From NCBI RefSeq assembly GCF_900129485.1, contig NZ_FQVW01000005.1, positions 30,339 through 94,338 on the forward strand: 64,000 nt of DNA, in the 5' to 3' direction. Positions 53,680 through 63,677 of this stretch are shown piece after piece. Source of the DNA: Ornithinibacillus halophilus. Lineage in GTDB: Bacteria; Bacillota; Bacilli; Bacillales; Amphibacillaceae. The first letter of the stretch is position 1. Each line of letters begins with the position of its first letter. The notes beneath the pieces are model-generated. The model ran no database searches, had not been told where the DNA came from, and saw nothing but the letters and a program-made list of their open reading frames with translations. Made by a program: the position numbers and the translations under genes.

Positions 53680-53997
53680 ATGGGAATGAAAAAAGCAGTC
53701 CTAGCAGCAGGTCTTGGTGTGGCAGTTGGATACTTAGCCAAGCAACAAATTGATCGTAATCAAAAGATAACACCTGAAAAAGCTTTAAAAAGAGCAAAAG
53801 AAGTATTTAAACAACAAGGCCCTATTAGTGGATCTTGGATTTATATGAAGCCAGAAGAAGTTCAAAAACACGGTCTTTCATATAATATCTATCGCGGAGG
53901 AATAACTCGGAATATCGATGGTGAAAGTAAACAATTTGAGTTTCACATTGATGTTGATACAGGGGCTGTCATAGACGTCGTAGCTGAATCTCTTTAA
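53680..53997 (+). CDS. ytzB: YtzB, PepSY domain protein
   Basis: 105 residues. The N-terminus is a membrane or signal segment (KKAVLAAGLGVAVGYLA), followed by one PepSY domain (ITPEKALKRAKEVFKQQGPI, ending with HIDVDTGAVIDVVAES). PepSY domains often inhibit proteases; here the partner may be the neighbouring peptidase YtoP, but that protein is cytosolic, so this is weak. Ribosome site GAGGTGAG. Located as in B. subtilis between ytoP and ytnP. Confidence 0.88.
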   Translation: MGMKKAVLAAGLGVAVGYLAKQQIDRNQKITPEKALKRAKEVFKQQGPISGSWIYMKPEEVQKHGLSYNIYRGGITRNIDGESKQFEFHIDVDTGAVIDVVAESL

Positions 53998-54005
53998 AAA
54001 ATTAT

Positions 54006-54040
54006 GACCACCAGGATAAATTATCCTAGTGGTCTTATTT
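54006..54040. terminator. Bidirectional terminator between ytzB and ytnP
   Basis: Stem GACCAC-AGGAT / ATCCT-GTGGTC (one mismatch) with a 5-nt loop and T-rich flanks, between convergent genes. Confidence 0.82.
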
Positions 54041-54894
54041 TAATTATAGGAATACCGTTTCCTTTTAATAATTTCTTGTATTTCTCCTTTTTCATCAAAC
54101 TTCACGGCTCTGTGATAGGCATCATGATAGAAAGTATACCATGCATTATTCTTATACCCAAAATCCATCCATCTTTGCTTCTCGTGAACAGAGGTAACAG
54201 GATAATCATCATATGCTAACGCCCAAAGTTTATTTTGATGCCCTAGGGTCGGCATTAAATCTGCCATATGTATAAAACAATTCCCTTCGTCCTCAAATAC
54301 CAATATACTATGCCCATCACTATGCCCACCTGTATGAATCATTCGTAACCCCGGAATAATTTCAAGCTCGTCAGTAAACGTTTTTACTTGATTTACAATT
54401 GGCTTCCAGTTCATTTCCCAATACGTATTTACTGATCGGATATTAGGGTTTCTCATTTCATTCCATTCCACTTCTGATGTATAGATAATAGCATTTTTAA
54501 ATATCGATTCGAAGCTATCAGAGGTTTTTTCAGTTAAACCACAAGCATGATCAAAATGTAAATGTGTCATCAATATAAGGTCAATATCATTTGGAGTAAT
54601 ATTTAAAGCTTCTAATGATTGAATAACCGAAGATTGCTCTAATACACCAAAATTACGTAACTGCTTGTCTGTAAGTTTGTCATTTCCTATTCCACTATCC
54701 ACTAAAATATTCTTATCGTCTATTTGAATTAGAAGCGGATCTGTTCTTAATTCAATTGTGTTATTTTCATTAACGGGATATTTTTTGCTCCATAACGCTT
54801 TAGGAACAACCCCAAACATAGCTCCCCCATCTAAAAAGTTCACGCCACCATTTAACCAAGTAATGGTCGCACGTCCCACTTGTAATTTCTCCAT
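54040..54894 (-). CDS. ytnP: MBL-fold N-acylhomoserine-lactonase-like hydrolase YtnP
   Basis: 284 residues from ATG 54894 (GGGGAGG 6 nt upstream); a start 7 codons earlier reads across that site and is less likely. The metal site is [10 protein letters not shown], and later ligands are H in [10 protein letters not shown] and D/H in [10 protein letters not shown]. subtilis YtnP is a quorum-quenching lactonase that interferes with streptomycete signals. The substrate is not decided by the sequence. It is followed by the terminator shared with ytzB. Confidence 0.9.
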   Translation of the reverse strand: MEKLQVGRATITWLNGGVNFLDGGAMFGVVPKALWSKKYPVNENNTIELRTDPLLIQIDDKNILVDSGIGNDKLTDKQLRNFGVLEQSSVIQSLEALNITPNDIDLILMTHLHFDHACGLTEKTSDSFESIFKNAIIYTSEVEWNEMRNPNIRSVNTYWEMNWKPIVNQVKTFTDELEIIPGLRMIHTGGHSDGHSILVFEDEGNCFIHMADLMPTLGHQNKLWALAYDDYPVTSVHEKQRWMDFGYKNNAWYTFYHDAYHRAVKFDEKGEIQEIIKRKRYSYN

Positions 54895-54979
54895 ATAATA
54901 CCTCCCCTTTGACATAAGTGTAGCTAAAACAATATTTTTCTACAACGCTAACATTGTACGTAACCCTCATAAATAAACG

Positions 54980-55010
54980 AAAAGACACCAATCACAAATG
55001 GATCAGTGCC
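54980..55010 (-). terminator. Terminator of trmB
   Basis: A 10-bp stem with three GU pairs (GGCACTGATC / GATTGGTGTC on the minus strand) and a TTTTC tail, 13 bp after the trmB stop. Confidence 0.65.
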
Positions 55011-55023
55011 TATACTCCTAATA

Positions 55024-55659
55024 TTAGAAACTTGTTTTACAACGATAAATAGGATTACCTTTAGCCGAGAATTTCTCTTCGTATTCAGTCATCACATTTT
55101 CTGGATCTTCTAATGCATGCAAATTCAAGGTCACTTCTTCTAATGTCATGCCAAACTTTGAAAAACTAACTAAAGAATATTCAAATAAACCTCTATTGTC
55201 TGTTTTAAAAATAACTTGTCCATCTTTATTAAGAATTTTACGATATGTGTCTAGGAAGGTATGGAAAGTTAGTCTTCTCTTCTCATGACGATTTTTCGGC
55301 CATGGGTCGGAGAAGTTAAGATAAATATTTGCTACTTCTTCATTCTCAAAAATGTCACCTAGCTCCATCGCATTTTCATTTAGCATAAGTATGTTACTTT
55401 GGCCTGAATCTAAGACTTTTTGAGCAGCAGTAACAATCACACTTTTTGCTAATTCAATACCGATAAAATTTATGTTTGGGAATTGTTTTGCCATTCCTAC
55501 AATGAACTGCCCTTTCCCAGTTCCTATTTCAATATGAATGGGATTATTATTATTAAACAGCTCATTCCATTTTCCTTTATAATCTTTCGGATTTGGTATG
55601 ATTAAGTGCTGATTATCTTTTAAAAAATCATCAGCCCACGGTTTATTTCTTTGTCGCAA
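55024..55659 (-). CDS. trmB: tRNA (guanine-N7-)-methyltransferase
   Basis: 211 residues from TTG 55659, which follows GAGGTG by 6 nt. SAM-binding motif IEIGTGKGQFIVGMA, then NIYLNFSDPWPKNRHEKRRL (the TrmB signature) and the C-terminal TEYEEKFSAKGNPIY. It methylates G46 of tRNA. It is single; no other modification gene follows it. Confidence 0.96.
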   Translation of the reverse strand: MRQRNKPWADDFLKDNQHLIIPNPKDYKGKWNELFNNNNPIHIEIGTGKGQFIVGMAKQFPNINFIGIELAKSVIVTAAQKVLDSGQSNILMLNENAMELGDIFENEEVANIYLNFSDPWPKNRHEKRRLTFHTFLDTYRKILNKDGQVIFKTDNRGLFEYSLVSFSKFGMTLEEVTLNLHALEDPENVMTEYEEKFSAKGNPIYRCKTSF

Positions 55660-55734
55660 ATCTTACACCTCTTTTGTTGGTACTTTTACATATTTTTTAT
55701 CGAACATCGAATACTATAGTCTGAGGTGAGTCAG

Positions 55735-56022
55735 ATGTCATTAACAGTTGAAAACCAGCTATCCTTACTAATGGATATATTAGATGAGCAACAACAAGAT
55801 TGTTGTGCAGAGGTATCCGAATACCAACAAATTAAACGGTTGGTAAAATCAATGTTAGCGAACAATAGTATTACAGATGAACAACTTTTACAACTCCTGC
55901 CTGAAATTTATAATTATGGAAGACAGGGTGAGAATGTTCAAAATATGGAAGAACATATTACAACAAATAAAGAAAACATTAATCAGTGGATTAATGCTAT
56001 CTCTTTAAATCAAGTGGAATAA
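55735..56022 (+). CDS. ytzH: YtzH-like small protein
   Basis: 95 residues from ATG 55735, with GAGGTGAG 6 nt upstream; the GTG in that site starts a longer frame and is rejected. The protein is helical and acidic, with a CC pair (DCCAEV) near residue 24, and no membrane segment. Its end overlaps that of the convergent ytmP by 26 bp. YtzH of B. subtilis is at the same place next to trmB and ytmP; function unknown. Confidence 0.85.
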   Translation: MSLTVENQLSLLMDILDEQQQDCCAEVSEYQQIKRLVKSMLANNSITDEQLLQLLPEIYNYGRQGENVQNMEEHITTNKENINQWINAISLNQVE

Positions 56023-56827
56023 CCGAGCTAACTTGGTTATTCACTTTTTTTAATAGGTCTAGGCGTTCTTTCATTCGATTAGGTTCATTACGCTCATAAT
56101 GCCATGCTATAAATTTTAATGTATCTAAAATTAAATACCAATATAAACGTTTTAGAAAGTGCTCATCCCGTTCGATGCCATAACGACTTAACCAACTATC
56201 CCAATTATCTTGAGGTAAATAACTCAATAGAACCATTCCATAATCGGTCATCGGATCAGATATCATGGCATTATCCCAATCTATAAGGAATAACTGATTA
56301 TCATCCGTCAATAGCAAATTATGGTGATCTATATCACCATGACATACTACTTGCTTCTCACTTTTAGTAACTGGAAAGTACTGATACAAATATTGAATTG
56401 CCTTGATTACTTCAGTATTTTGGTTAATTTCAATTAATTGGTTTAACCTGTTTTTCAGTTCTTTCAAATGGTCTTCCGACGTGATTGGCTGTTTTCCTAG
56501 TCGCAAAAGCATATGCAACAGTTCTGTGGAATGATGGATCTTGTGAAGTAAATCAGCAACTCGTGGATGCTGCATTTCCTCTGGCCTTAAGGCTCTACCT
56601 GCAAGCCATTCTTGAGCAGTAACAACATCTCCATTATCCATTCGTTTCGTCCATACAAGCTTTGGAACAATTCCTTCAGCAGATAAAACTGCAAGAAATG
56701 GGGAAGAATTCCTTTTTAAGAAAAGTCTTCTATTCTCTTTTTCCGCAAAAAAAGCATCGCCAGTTAACCCACCAGCAGGTTTTATTTTCCACTCGTCACC
56801 GAGAACTTTTTGAAACCATTCCACCAT
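55997..56827 (-). CDS. ytmP: Aminoglycoside phosphotransferase-family kinase YtmP
   Basis: 276 residues, APH/choline-kinase fold. The catalytic loop HGDIDHHNLLL and the Mg2+ motif LIDWDNAMISD are intact, so it is likely an active kinase; the substrate is probably a small alcohol or amine and is not known. There is no sign of antibiotic resistance context. Its last 26 bp overlap the end of ytzH, and the ytzH hairpin lies inside its coding sequence. Confidence 0.9.
   Translation of the reverse strand: MVEWFQKVLGDEWKIKPAGGLTGDAFFAEKENRRLFLKRNSSPFLAVLSAEGIVPKLVWTKRMDNGDVVTAQEWLAGRALRPEEMQHPRVADLLHKIHHSTELLHMLLRLGKQPITSEDHLKELKNRLNQLIEINQNTEVIKAIQYLYQYFPVTKSEKQVVCHGDIDHHNLLLTDDNQLFLIDWDNAMISDPMTDYGMVLLSYLPQDNWDSWLSRYGIERDEHFLKRLYWYLILDTLKFIAWHYERNEPNRMKERLDLLKKVNNQVSSVIPLDLKR
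56014..56051 (+). terminator. Terminator of ytzH inside the ytmP coding region
   Basis: Stem AATAACC / GGTTATT with a 10-nt loop, then CACTTTTTTT on the plus strand; the 3' end of ytmP is read across it. Confidence 0.65.
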
Positions 56828-57038
56828 AAATTCCTCAAATCTTTGCTATGTTGTCATTATGCTATCCATATATTTTCAAGCTATAATTAGCCAATATTCA
56901 TAAAAATTACACATAAAGTAAAGTTACATTTTATTTACAAATATGTTAATAGATTACCGAAAAACGACAGATTTTGCAAGGTGTCTAGCTTCATTCCAAG
57001 AAAATATATTTTCTAAAGAAACAAAGTACTATAGTAAT

Positions 57039-57959
57039 TTACTTGTTTATTGTACCCAAAATCCGTACGTTTTCTTGGTGTTTCGTTACATAGCCTTGTT
57101 TTCCTTTAAATGTTTGCCCATCTACCTGATAAGATACATCTCGTTGAGCACGAAACATTATATCTTTAGCTTGATATACATTTACTTCTTTAAAGGAAAC
57201 ATGCTTTCCACTAAATACCGTCAGAAAGAGTCCTAAAATCTTCCACTTTGATATTTTATCTACAATAAGTACTGAAAAATTATTTGGTTGTATCTTTGCA
57301 GTGGGTATTATTTTCATTCCCCCACCATAATAGGCATGATTAGTAATTGTAACCATCCAACAATCATCTATGATATATTTTTTTCCGTCTAATACTAGCT
57401 CTGCATGAAACGGCTTAAAATGGAATAAGACTTGAATAAGTGCAAATACGTAACTCACTGTTCCAATATGCAGTTTATTTAATAGTTTTTTATAAACAGC
57501 TCGATTTGCTTGATCAGCAATTGCTGCATCAAAGCCAAACCCAATACTATTAACAAATTGACGTGGCTTATCCCCTTCTATGCTATACTTACCAAGCCAA
57601 TAATCTGTTGAATGCTCCTCAATTACTCGTCTTAAAATTTCAATTGGATTTCCTTTAATTTTGGAACCACGGGCAAAATCATTTCCAGAACCACCCGGAA
57701 TAAAAGCTACATTTATTAATGGGTCAATACCATTCATCACTTCATGTAATGTACCATCCCCACCGATAACGACAACAGCTATTAGGTTTTCTAGATTTTG
57801 CTTACTGATTTCCGTTGCAAGTTCTTCAGCATGATTTGGATATTCTGTAAAATAGACTTTGCTTTGTACTTCCTGATAAATAGTACTTTTTTTAATCTTA
57901 GTATATATCCGTTTTCCTCTGCCATGTCCTGCCGCTGGATTTACAATAAAAATTATCAT
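57039..57959 (-). CDS. ytlR: Diacylglycerol kinase-type lipid kinase YtlR
   Basis: 306 residues, DagK catalytic family. The nucleotide loop is IGGDGTLHEVMNG, preceded by IFIVNPAAGHGRG, and the fold continues with GSGNDFARG and DDCWMVTI-type strands. It is a cytosolic or membrane-surface kinase of lipids such as diacylglycerol. It overlaps the end of ytlQ by 4 bp and ends the ytgP-ytzG-ytlP-ytlQ-ytlR operon. Confidence 0.92.
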   Translation of the reverse strand: MIIFIVNPAAGHGRGKRIYTKIKKSTIYQEVQSKVYFTEYPNHAEELATEISKQNLENLIAVVVIGGDGTLHEVMNGIDPLINVAFIPGGSGNDFARGSKIKGNPIEILRRVIEEHSTDYWLGKYSIEGDKPRQFVNSIGFGFDAAIADQANRAVYKKLLNKLHIGTVSYVFALIQVLFHFKPFHAELVLDGKKYIIDDCWMVTITNHAYYGGGMKIIPTAKIQPNNFSVLIVDKISKWKILGLFLTVFSGKHVSFKEVNVYQAKDIMFRAQRDVSYQVDGQTFKGKQGYVTKHQENVRILGTINK

Positions 57960-58870
57960 TTTTCAACCTCATCAACAAATTGAATTTGATCGTTGTCTTC
58001 TTCCCACTCTGGTCTTCTTACAGAAGTAGTTTGACAGTTTAATAGAATCTGCTCAACGGCTTTTAACTGAGTGTTTTTTAATGGGGATACAAGAGAACGT
58101 TTTTCAGTAAACCAATCCTCATGTCGATTTTTATCAATAATCGTTGTATTATATGGCTCTACTACAGAAGTTATTGTATTATTGCGCGCTAAAATCACTT
58201 TCTTCACTGGAAAATCAATATTCTTCTGACGTAAGATCGATTGAATAATCATTTCTGTTCGCTTTAAGGCTATCACAGGACTCAATATCTTTTTTGTAGA
58301 GTCTCCTTGTCTGATTTCCCATGAACGATCATCTATTATATAAATGTTTGCTCTTCTATCCTCGTCCATCACATAGATAATTTCTATACCTACAGGACTA
58401 ATTAAAATAATCTCTCCATCTATAGGCGCTTCTTTAATTCGAAAAATTGGATAATACATTAACAAATACGTATCTGGAAATCTTTGTAGAAAGTATTTTA
58501 ATTGCAAATCACGTTCGAATTTTTTATCCATAAACGATACTTCTGTTACTGTTGAAGTGGCCCATTTTAATTGTACAGGTAGGAGTTTATCTAAGAAATA
58601 GAATTTTAGATCTACTTCTGTCTTAGGAAGATTGTTATAAATTGATGGCTTTTCTTCAGACTGTTTAACCTCTTCTTCACGTTTAAATAAGGATTTCCAT
58701 TTTGATTTAGTTATTGGTTCAGTTACTGGTTCGTCTTTAGGTGGATTTGCCCAAAGATACTTAAGTTTTTTCCAATTCTCTTGTTTGAATCGGATATATT
58801 GACTTGGATATCTAAACGCATTCCATTCATAGCGGGAGATATAGTCTTGCAATTTAATTAATTGAGCCAT
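57956..58870 (-). CDS. ytlQ: YtlQ, hypothetical (NERD-like)
   Basis: 304 residues, the middle of the ytlPQR set. A region near residues 140-200 (GEIILISPVGIEIIYVMDEDRRANI) resembles a nuclease-related NERD core in hydrophobic pattern, but the catalytic residues are not clear. No membrane segment or signal. The N-terminus is basic and aromatic. The start abuts the stop of ytlP, with GGAGGGAATTAG upstream. Function unknown. Confidence 0.85.
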   Translation of the reverse strand: MAQLIKLQDYISRYEWNAFRYPSQYIRFKQENWKKLKYLWANPPKDEPVTEPITKSKWKSLFKREEEVKQSEEKPSIYNNLPKTEVDLKFYFLDKLLPVQLKWATSTVTEVSFMDKKFERDLQLKYFLQRFPDTYLLMYYPIFRIKEAPIDGEIILISPVGIEIIYVMDEDRRANIYIIDDRSWEIRQGDSTKKILSPVIALKRTEMIIQSILRQKNIDFPVKKVILARNNTITSVVEPYNTTIIDKNRHEDWFTEKRSLVSPLKNTQLKAVEQILLNCQTTSVRRPEWEEDNDQIQFVDEVEK

Positions 58871-59434
58871 CTAATTCCCTCCTTCTAACGAATAAGACCG
58901 TATTACCTCATATTTTGGACTACGTGACGGGAAGATTTGATAAATTACAATTTCATCAACCGTTATTTCTAATTGTTCTTTTTTAAAGGAACACAGTAAT
59001 CGATCGATATCATCTATTGGTTCACTATTCCACTTTTTAGCCAGCGTAATATGAGGCTTATATAATCTATTTTCTTTAGAAAAACCAATGTTTGTCGCAC
59101 ATTCCTCTACCTTTTTTTGCAACTTTAGAAGAGATTCATTTTTTTCAACACCAACCCAAAGTACTCTCGGCATGGATTGCTTACCAAAAGTACCAATATT
59201 ACCTACTGTTAGTTCAAACTTAGGAAGCCTCTCTATCTTTTTCAATTGTGCAATTAACTCCGATAACTGATCAGGTTCAACTGCTCCTAAAAACTTTAGT
59301 GTGATGTGTAAATCTTCCATATGTGGCCATTGTTTATACGTTAATTGGTCTTTGAAATGCTTTTGCCAATTCACTAACGTTTCTTTTAATGTTCTAGGGA
59401 GTGGTATGGCAATAAAATAATGAGATGTCATCAT
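58871..59434 (-). CDS. thpR: RNA 2',3'-cyclic 3'-phosphodiesterase (2H family, YtlP)
   Basis: 187 residues with the two HxTx motifs of the 2H family: HITLKFLG near residue 43 and HITLAKKW near 126. These enzymes open 2',3'-cyclic phosphate ends or ligate tRNA halves in vitro. It is encoded 9 bp after ytzG and directly before ytlQ in an apparent five-gene operon. Confidence 0.93.
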   Translation of the reverse strand: MMTSHYFIAIPLPRTLKETLVNWQKHFKDQLTYKQWPHMEDLHITLKFLGAVEPDQLSELIAQLKKIERLPKFELTVGNIGTFGKQSMPRVLWVGVEKNESLLKLQKKVEECATNIGFSKENRLYKPHITLAKKWNSEPIDDIDRLLCSFKKEQLEITVDEIVIYQIFPSRSPKYEVIRSYSLEGGN

Positions 59435-59443
59435 AATCAGTCC

Positions 59444-60160
59444 TTATTTAAGTGCTAAGAGATAATCTAGTTCATTCTTATAAAGTTCTCGAAATTCCCC
59501 TAATTTAAGTGACTCATCTAATTGTAACTCTCCCATACTAACGCGTTTTAAATACTTCACCTTTTTATTTACTGCTCTAAACATACGCTTCACTTGATGA
59601 AACTTTCCCTCTGTTATCGTTATTTCAACTTTTGAAGTCTGCTCACTTAATAGAATTGTTAATTTAGCTGGTTTCGTCTTATATCCATCATCTAAAATTA
59701 CTCCATCTCTGAATGCGTTAATATCATCTTCTGTTACTGTCCCCTCTATCTCGGCATAGTATGTTTTTTCAAAGTCTTTTTTAGGTGATAGTAACTGATG
59801 AGCTAATTTCCCATCATTCGTTAGTAACAATAGTCCTTCCGTATCCTTATCTAATCTGCCAACTGGGAATGGATTAAATAGTTGGAACGTATCTGGAAGA
59901 ATATCGACCACTGTCTTTTGCCCTCTATTATCTTCTGTTGCAGAAATTACTCCAGGAGGTTTATTCATCATAAGATAGATATACTCTTGGTATTCGACAA
60001 TCTCATTCTTTACCTTAATCACGTCTTTATTTGGCTCCACGTGAATGCTTCCATCTTTTACAATCTTGTCATTTACAGTAACATCTTTCTTTTTTAGTAT
60101 TGATTTAACATCTTTTCTACTTCCATATCCCATATTAGACAAAAGTTTATCTAGACGCAT
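59444..60160 (-). CDS. ytzG: 16S rRNA pseudouridine synthase, RsuA family (YtzG)
   Basis: 238 residues from ATG 60160 (AGGAG 7 nt upstream; an adjoining ATG at 60163 is also possible). An N-terminal S4 domain (LDKLLSNMGYGSRKDVKSIL) and the catalytic Asp in FPVGRLDKDTEGLLLL are present. It likely modifies a pseudouridine of 16S rRNA (U516-type). It lies 28 bp after ytgP, in the operon ending with ytlR. Confidence 0.94.
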   Translation of the reverse strand: MRLDKLLSNMGYGSRKDVKSILKKKDVTVNDKIVKDGSIHVEPNKDVIKVKNEIVEYQEYIYLMMNKPPGVISATEDNRGQKTVVDILPDTFQLFNPFPVGRLDKDTEGLLLLTNDGKLAHQLLSPKKDFEKTYYAEIEGTVTEDDINAFRDGVILDDGYKTKPAKLTILLSEQTSKVEITITEGKFHQVKRMFRAVNKKVKYLKRVSMGELQLDESLKLGEFRELYKNELDYLLALK

Positions 60161-60188
60161 CATTATTCTCCTAACAAGTAATTCTCAA

Positions 60189-61814
60189 CTACTTACCAAA
60201 AATTCGTTCTAAAACCCGAACTCGCTCTCCTAAAACACGTTCTAGTAATGTTGATTTATAAGCAAACCATAAGTATGTTAATCCACCAAACATTACCCCT
60301 AATACTAGCATGATTGATAATCCGAACCTAGATTCTTCATATGCAACCAATAATCCAAGAACAAACTTGATTATCCAAATAGCAATTGCCATAAAAGTAA
60401 CAAAGATACCTACCAGCATCGTACGTTTAATTAACGGTTTTATTGGTAAATCTACTGTTTTTTTAATTTTCCACAGATTTAATAAAACAGGGATTGCAAA
60501 AGCTAAGGCAGTAGCATAAATAGACCCTTTCGCACCAAACATATAAATGAACTGTGTATTAAGTAATACCTTTGCTAAAATCCCGATAAATAAATGAATT
60601 ACAGCCGTATTTTGTTGATTAATCCCCTGCATTATAATCGCTGTTACACTGGATAAAGCAAAAAGAACGGCTACTGGAGCATACCAAGCTAAGATACTAC
60701 TGGTAGTATCTAATTTTCCCATTCCGAATAAGGATCCATACACTTCATCTGATAATAATGTAATTCCTAAGGACGCTGGAATTACCAAAACAATAATGAT
60801 TTGAATTGCTTGGTTAATTTGATCCTTTAATGCCTGACCATTTTGTTTGGTAAATGATGACGTAATTACTGGTAATAAAGCTATTGAAAGTCCCGAAGCT
60901 AAAGTTGCTGGCATAATTACTAACTTATGACTCGTAAAGTTAATGGTACCTAGCATCATCTCAGTAACATCACCTTGGCCAATCTTGATCATTGCACGGT
61001 TAAACGTGACGGTGTCAACTAATTGAACTAAGGGAATAGCAATTGCAAAAAACACAAACGGTCCAGCATAACTTAGTAATTCGGTAGCCAAGTCCTTCGT
61101 TGTTAAATCACTAGTCCTTGTTTGCTGTGCAATTTTTTTGTCTATATAAGGCTTTCTCTTTCTCCAAAAATACAAAAGTACTGTATAAGAAGCGATTGCC
61201 CCAATAAACGCTGCAAAAGTAGCAAATCCAACAGCAGTTGCAATCGTACCATTAAAAACATTAATAATTAAAAAGACAGCTGTTAATAAGAATATTATCC
61301 TTACAATTTGCTCCACTACTTGTGATACAGCAGTAGGTCCCATCGATTCATTTCCTTGAAAGAATCCTCTAAAAATACTCATGGATGGTATTATAATTAG
61401 AGCAATACTAACCATGCGAATGACCATCGTTACATCCTCAACAGAGTTATTCACGATGTCAGCATCTGCAAGCATAATTTTCGCTAATGACTCTGCCCCA
61501 AAAAATAAAATTAAAAACGCAAGAATTCCTGTGACAGCCATTATCTTCATACCTACTTTAAACATTCTCAGTCCAGTATAATAATCCTCTAATGAATTAT
61601 ATTTAGAAACAAACTTAGAAACTGCTGAGGGTAATCCGATAGTAGATAGGGTTATTAAAATACTATAAGGTATATAAGCATATTGAAACAGTGCCCCTCC
61701 TTCTTCACCAATCATTGCGTTAAAAGGAATAACATAAATCATCCCAAGAAACTTGGTTAAGAAAGTGGCACTGGTTAATAGGAGTGCTCCCCTTACCATT
61801 GTTGATTTTGACAT
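60189..61814 (-). CDS. ytgP: Polysaccharide/lipid II flippase-family protein (MurJ/SpoVB-like, YtgP)
   Basis: 541 residues, 14 predicted membrane segments, MATE/MOP superfamily. The opening RGALLLTSATFLTKFLGMIY and repeated RGFFQGNESMGPTAVSQVVEQ fit YtgP/SpoVB. In B. subtilis YtgP is a lipid II flippase (MurJ) redundant with Amj. It heads the operon ytgP-ytzG-ytlP-ytlQ-ytlR. It reads divergently from ytfP. The start is preceded by CAGGTG. Confidence 0.93.
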   Translation of the reverse strand: MSKSTMVRGALLLTSATFLTKFLGMIYVIPFNAMIGEEGGALFQYAYIPYSILITLSTIGLPSAVSKFVSKYNSLEDYYTGLRMFKVGMKIMAVTGILAFLILFFGAESLAKIMLADADIVNNSVEDVTMVIRMVSIALIIIPSMSIFRGFFQGNESMGPTAVSQVVEQIVRIIFLLTAVFLIINVFNGTIATAVGFATFAAFIGAIASYTVLLYFWRKRKPYIDKKIAQQTRTSDLTTKDLATELLSYAGPFVFFAIAIPLVQLVDTVTFNRAMIKIGQGDVTEMMLGTINFTSHKLVIMPATLASGLSIALLPVITSSFTKQNGQALKDQINQAIQIIIVLVIPASLGITLLSDEVYGSLFGMGKLDTTSSILAWYAPVAVLFALSSVTAIIMQGINQQNTAVIHLFIGILAKVLLNTQFIYMFGAKGSIYATALAFAIPVLLNLWKIKKTVDLPIKPLIKRTMLVGIFVTFMAIAIWIIKFVLGLLVAYEESRFGLSIMLVLGVMFGGLTYLWFAYKSTLLERVLGERVRVLERIFGK

Positions 61815-61978
61815 TGTTTCACCTGCATCTAAGATTAATATAAGCTAAGGCTATTTTACCATACAATTTATAAACAAGGATAACGTTTCCTCTATTATTT
61901 AATTGAACAGTTACAGTTTTTCTGACCATTATGGGTAAATATTATGGAAAAAGTGGTAAGATAGGAAAAGAGAAAGGA

Positions 61979-63259
61979 ATGAAGAAAGTAATGTATGATG
62001 TAACGATAATAGGTGGTGGCCCTTCAGGATTAATGGCTGCTATTGCTGCTGCAGAACATGGAGCAAAAACATTATTAATTGAAAAAGGAAAAAAGTTAGG
62101 TAAAAAACTAGCGATATCTGGTGGTGGTAGGTGTAATGTAACCAATCGCTTACCACAAGATGAAATCATTAAGCATATACCTGGAAATGGTAGGTTTTTA
62201 TATAGTGCCTTTTCTGTTTTTAATAACTATGACATCATTGATTTCTTTGAAGAATTGGGTGTTGCCTTAAAAGAGGAAGATCACGGACGTATGTTTCCCG
62301 TATCTAACTCAGCAAAAAGCGTTGTGGATGCATTAATTAATAAAATGGATGAGTTACATGTAAAAGTTAGAATGAATACACAAGTAGAAGCCATCCATTA
62401 TGATAATGGTCATCATATGATTATATTAAAAGATGGAGAAAAGATTTCAACAAAAGCAGTTGTAATAGCTGCAGGAGGAAAAGCCGTACCACATACCGGA
62501 TCTACAGGTGATGGATATGCTTGGGCAAAAAAAGCCGGCCATACCATTACAGAACTATACCCTACAGAAGTAGCATTAACTTCAAAAGAAAACTTTATTA
62601 ATAATAAAAGCCTTCAAGGGTTATCATTAAGAAATGTTGCTCTATCTGTCTTAAACAAAAAGAATAAACCGATAATCACCCATCAAATGGATATGATTTT
62701 TACTCATTTCGGTGTGTCTGGCCCCGCAGTCCTTAGATGTTCTCAGTTCGTAGTTAAAGAACTATTAAAAGGACGAGACAATGTCACGATGCACCTAGAT
62801 GTCTTACCAAATGAGAATGAAGAACAGCTAATGAAACGTATTCTAAAGCTATTAGAAGAAAACCCAAGAAAAGCAATAAAAAACCTTCTTAAAGGAATTG
62901 TTCCAGAACGATTATTAGAATTTATTTTGAATAAAAACCAATGTAATGATGAGCAAAAAGCAGCTAATATTTCTAAAGAGATGGTCCGTTTAATTGTACA
63001 AGATATTAAACATTTTACTTTTGAAGTCCACGGCTCCCTTCCATTAGAAAAAGCCTTTGTTACTGGTGGTGGTATTTCAACAAAAGAAATAGTACCTAAT
63101 ACAATGCAATCGAAACTAATGGAACGTTTGTATTTCTGTGGTGAAATTCTTGACATACATGGTTACACTGGAGGATACAATATTACATCAGCACTAGTTA
63201 CTGGGAGATTAGCTGGGATGAATGCTGCATTTGAAGTATCAAGTTACACTATGAATTAA
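61979..63259 (+). CDS. ytfP: NAD(P)/FAD-dependent oxidoreductase YtfP (HI0933 family)
   Basis: About 426 residues. The FAD Rossmann loop [14 protein letters not shown] follows close to the start, with [18 protein letters not shown], the family signature, and the C-terminal [10 protein letters not shown] and [18 protein letters not shown] 61979 (MKKVMYDV) and 61991 (MYDV) are both possible; AAAGGA sits one base before the first. The open frame from 61931 is too long for the family. It is a flavoprotein of unknown substrate. It reads away from ytgP. Confidence 0.9.
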   Translation: MKKVMYDVTIIGGGPSGLMAAIAAAEHGAKTLLIEKGKKLGKKLAISGGGRCNVTNRLPQDEIIKHIPGNGRFLYSAFSVFNNYDIIDFFEELGVALKEEDHGRMFPVSNSAKSVVDALINKMDELHVKVRMNTQVEAIHYDNGHHMIILKDGEKISTKAVVIAAGGKAVPHTGSTGDGYAWAKKAGHTITELYPTEVALTSKENFINNKSLQGLSLRNVALSVLNKKNKPIITHQMDMIFTHFGVSGPAVLRCSQFVVKELLKGRDNVTMHLDVLPNENEEQLMKRILKLLEENPRKAIKNLLKGIVPERLLEFILNKNQCNDEQKAANISKEMVRLIVQDIKHFTFEVHGSLPLEKAFVTGGGISTKEIVPNTMQSKLMERLYFCGEILDIHGYTGGYNITSALVTGRLAGMNAAFEVSSYTMN

Positions 63260-63472
63260 GAGAAATTATAGAGCGAGTACTCTTTTGCATACGAACAGGA
63301 AATTTCACTCAAGAACATGCACCTGTCCCTGTCAAATAGTTCAATGTTGCCAAATAATGTGGCATTTATTCTCTCTTACCTTAAAACACTGGAAGTTCAT
63401 TCCTAGCATGATTTTTTATTGGTGTTACATGCTAAGAATGTCTGGGGGCAAAAAGAAGGGGTTGAGTTAAGA

Positions 63473-63664
63473 ATGCAGAAGAATGGAATGTGGTTACCGT
63501 TGATTGCATCAGTTGGAGTTGGTGCTGCAACTTATTATACGATGTCTAAAAACAATCAAAACTTAGGTCAAACCGTTTCTAAAGTAGTTCCATTTATTTC
63601 GCAATTAACTACAGGGAATTCAAATAGTAATTCACAAAAACTGGGCCCTTATGGAATGAGCTAA
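63473..63664 (+). CDS. Small hypothetical protein with N-terminal hydrophobic segment, 63 residues
   Basis: ATG 63473 after GAAGGGG at 11 nt. The sequence opens QKNGMWLPLIASVGVGAATY (hydrophobic, one membrane segment or signal), then is Asn, Ser and Gln rich. Not recognised. Upstream, GCATG and CATGCTA spaced by 17 bp resemble a sigma-G promoter (about 63404-63436), so it may be a spore protein; evidence is weak. It has its own terminator. Confidence 0.6.
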   Translation: MQKNGMWLPLIASVGVGAATYYTMSKNNQNLGQTVSKVVPFISQLTTGNSNSNSQKLGPYGMS

Positions 63665-63677
63665 CCAGAAATAATTA

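Noticed and set aside
55997..56827. ytmP as an aminoglycoside resistance gene
   Set aside because: The APH fold is shared with many metabolic kinases, and the position and order match the chromosomal Bacillus housekeeping locus.
63285..63470. 61-codon frame between ytfP and the last small gene
   Set aside because: No ribosome site, unusual composition, and overlaps the likely promoter of the following gene.
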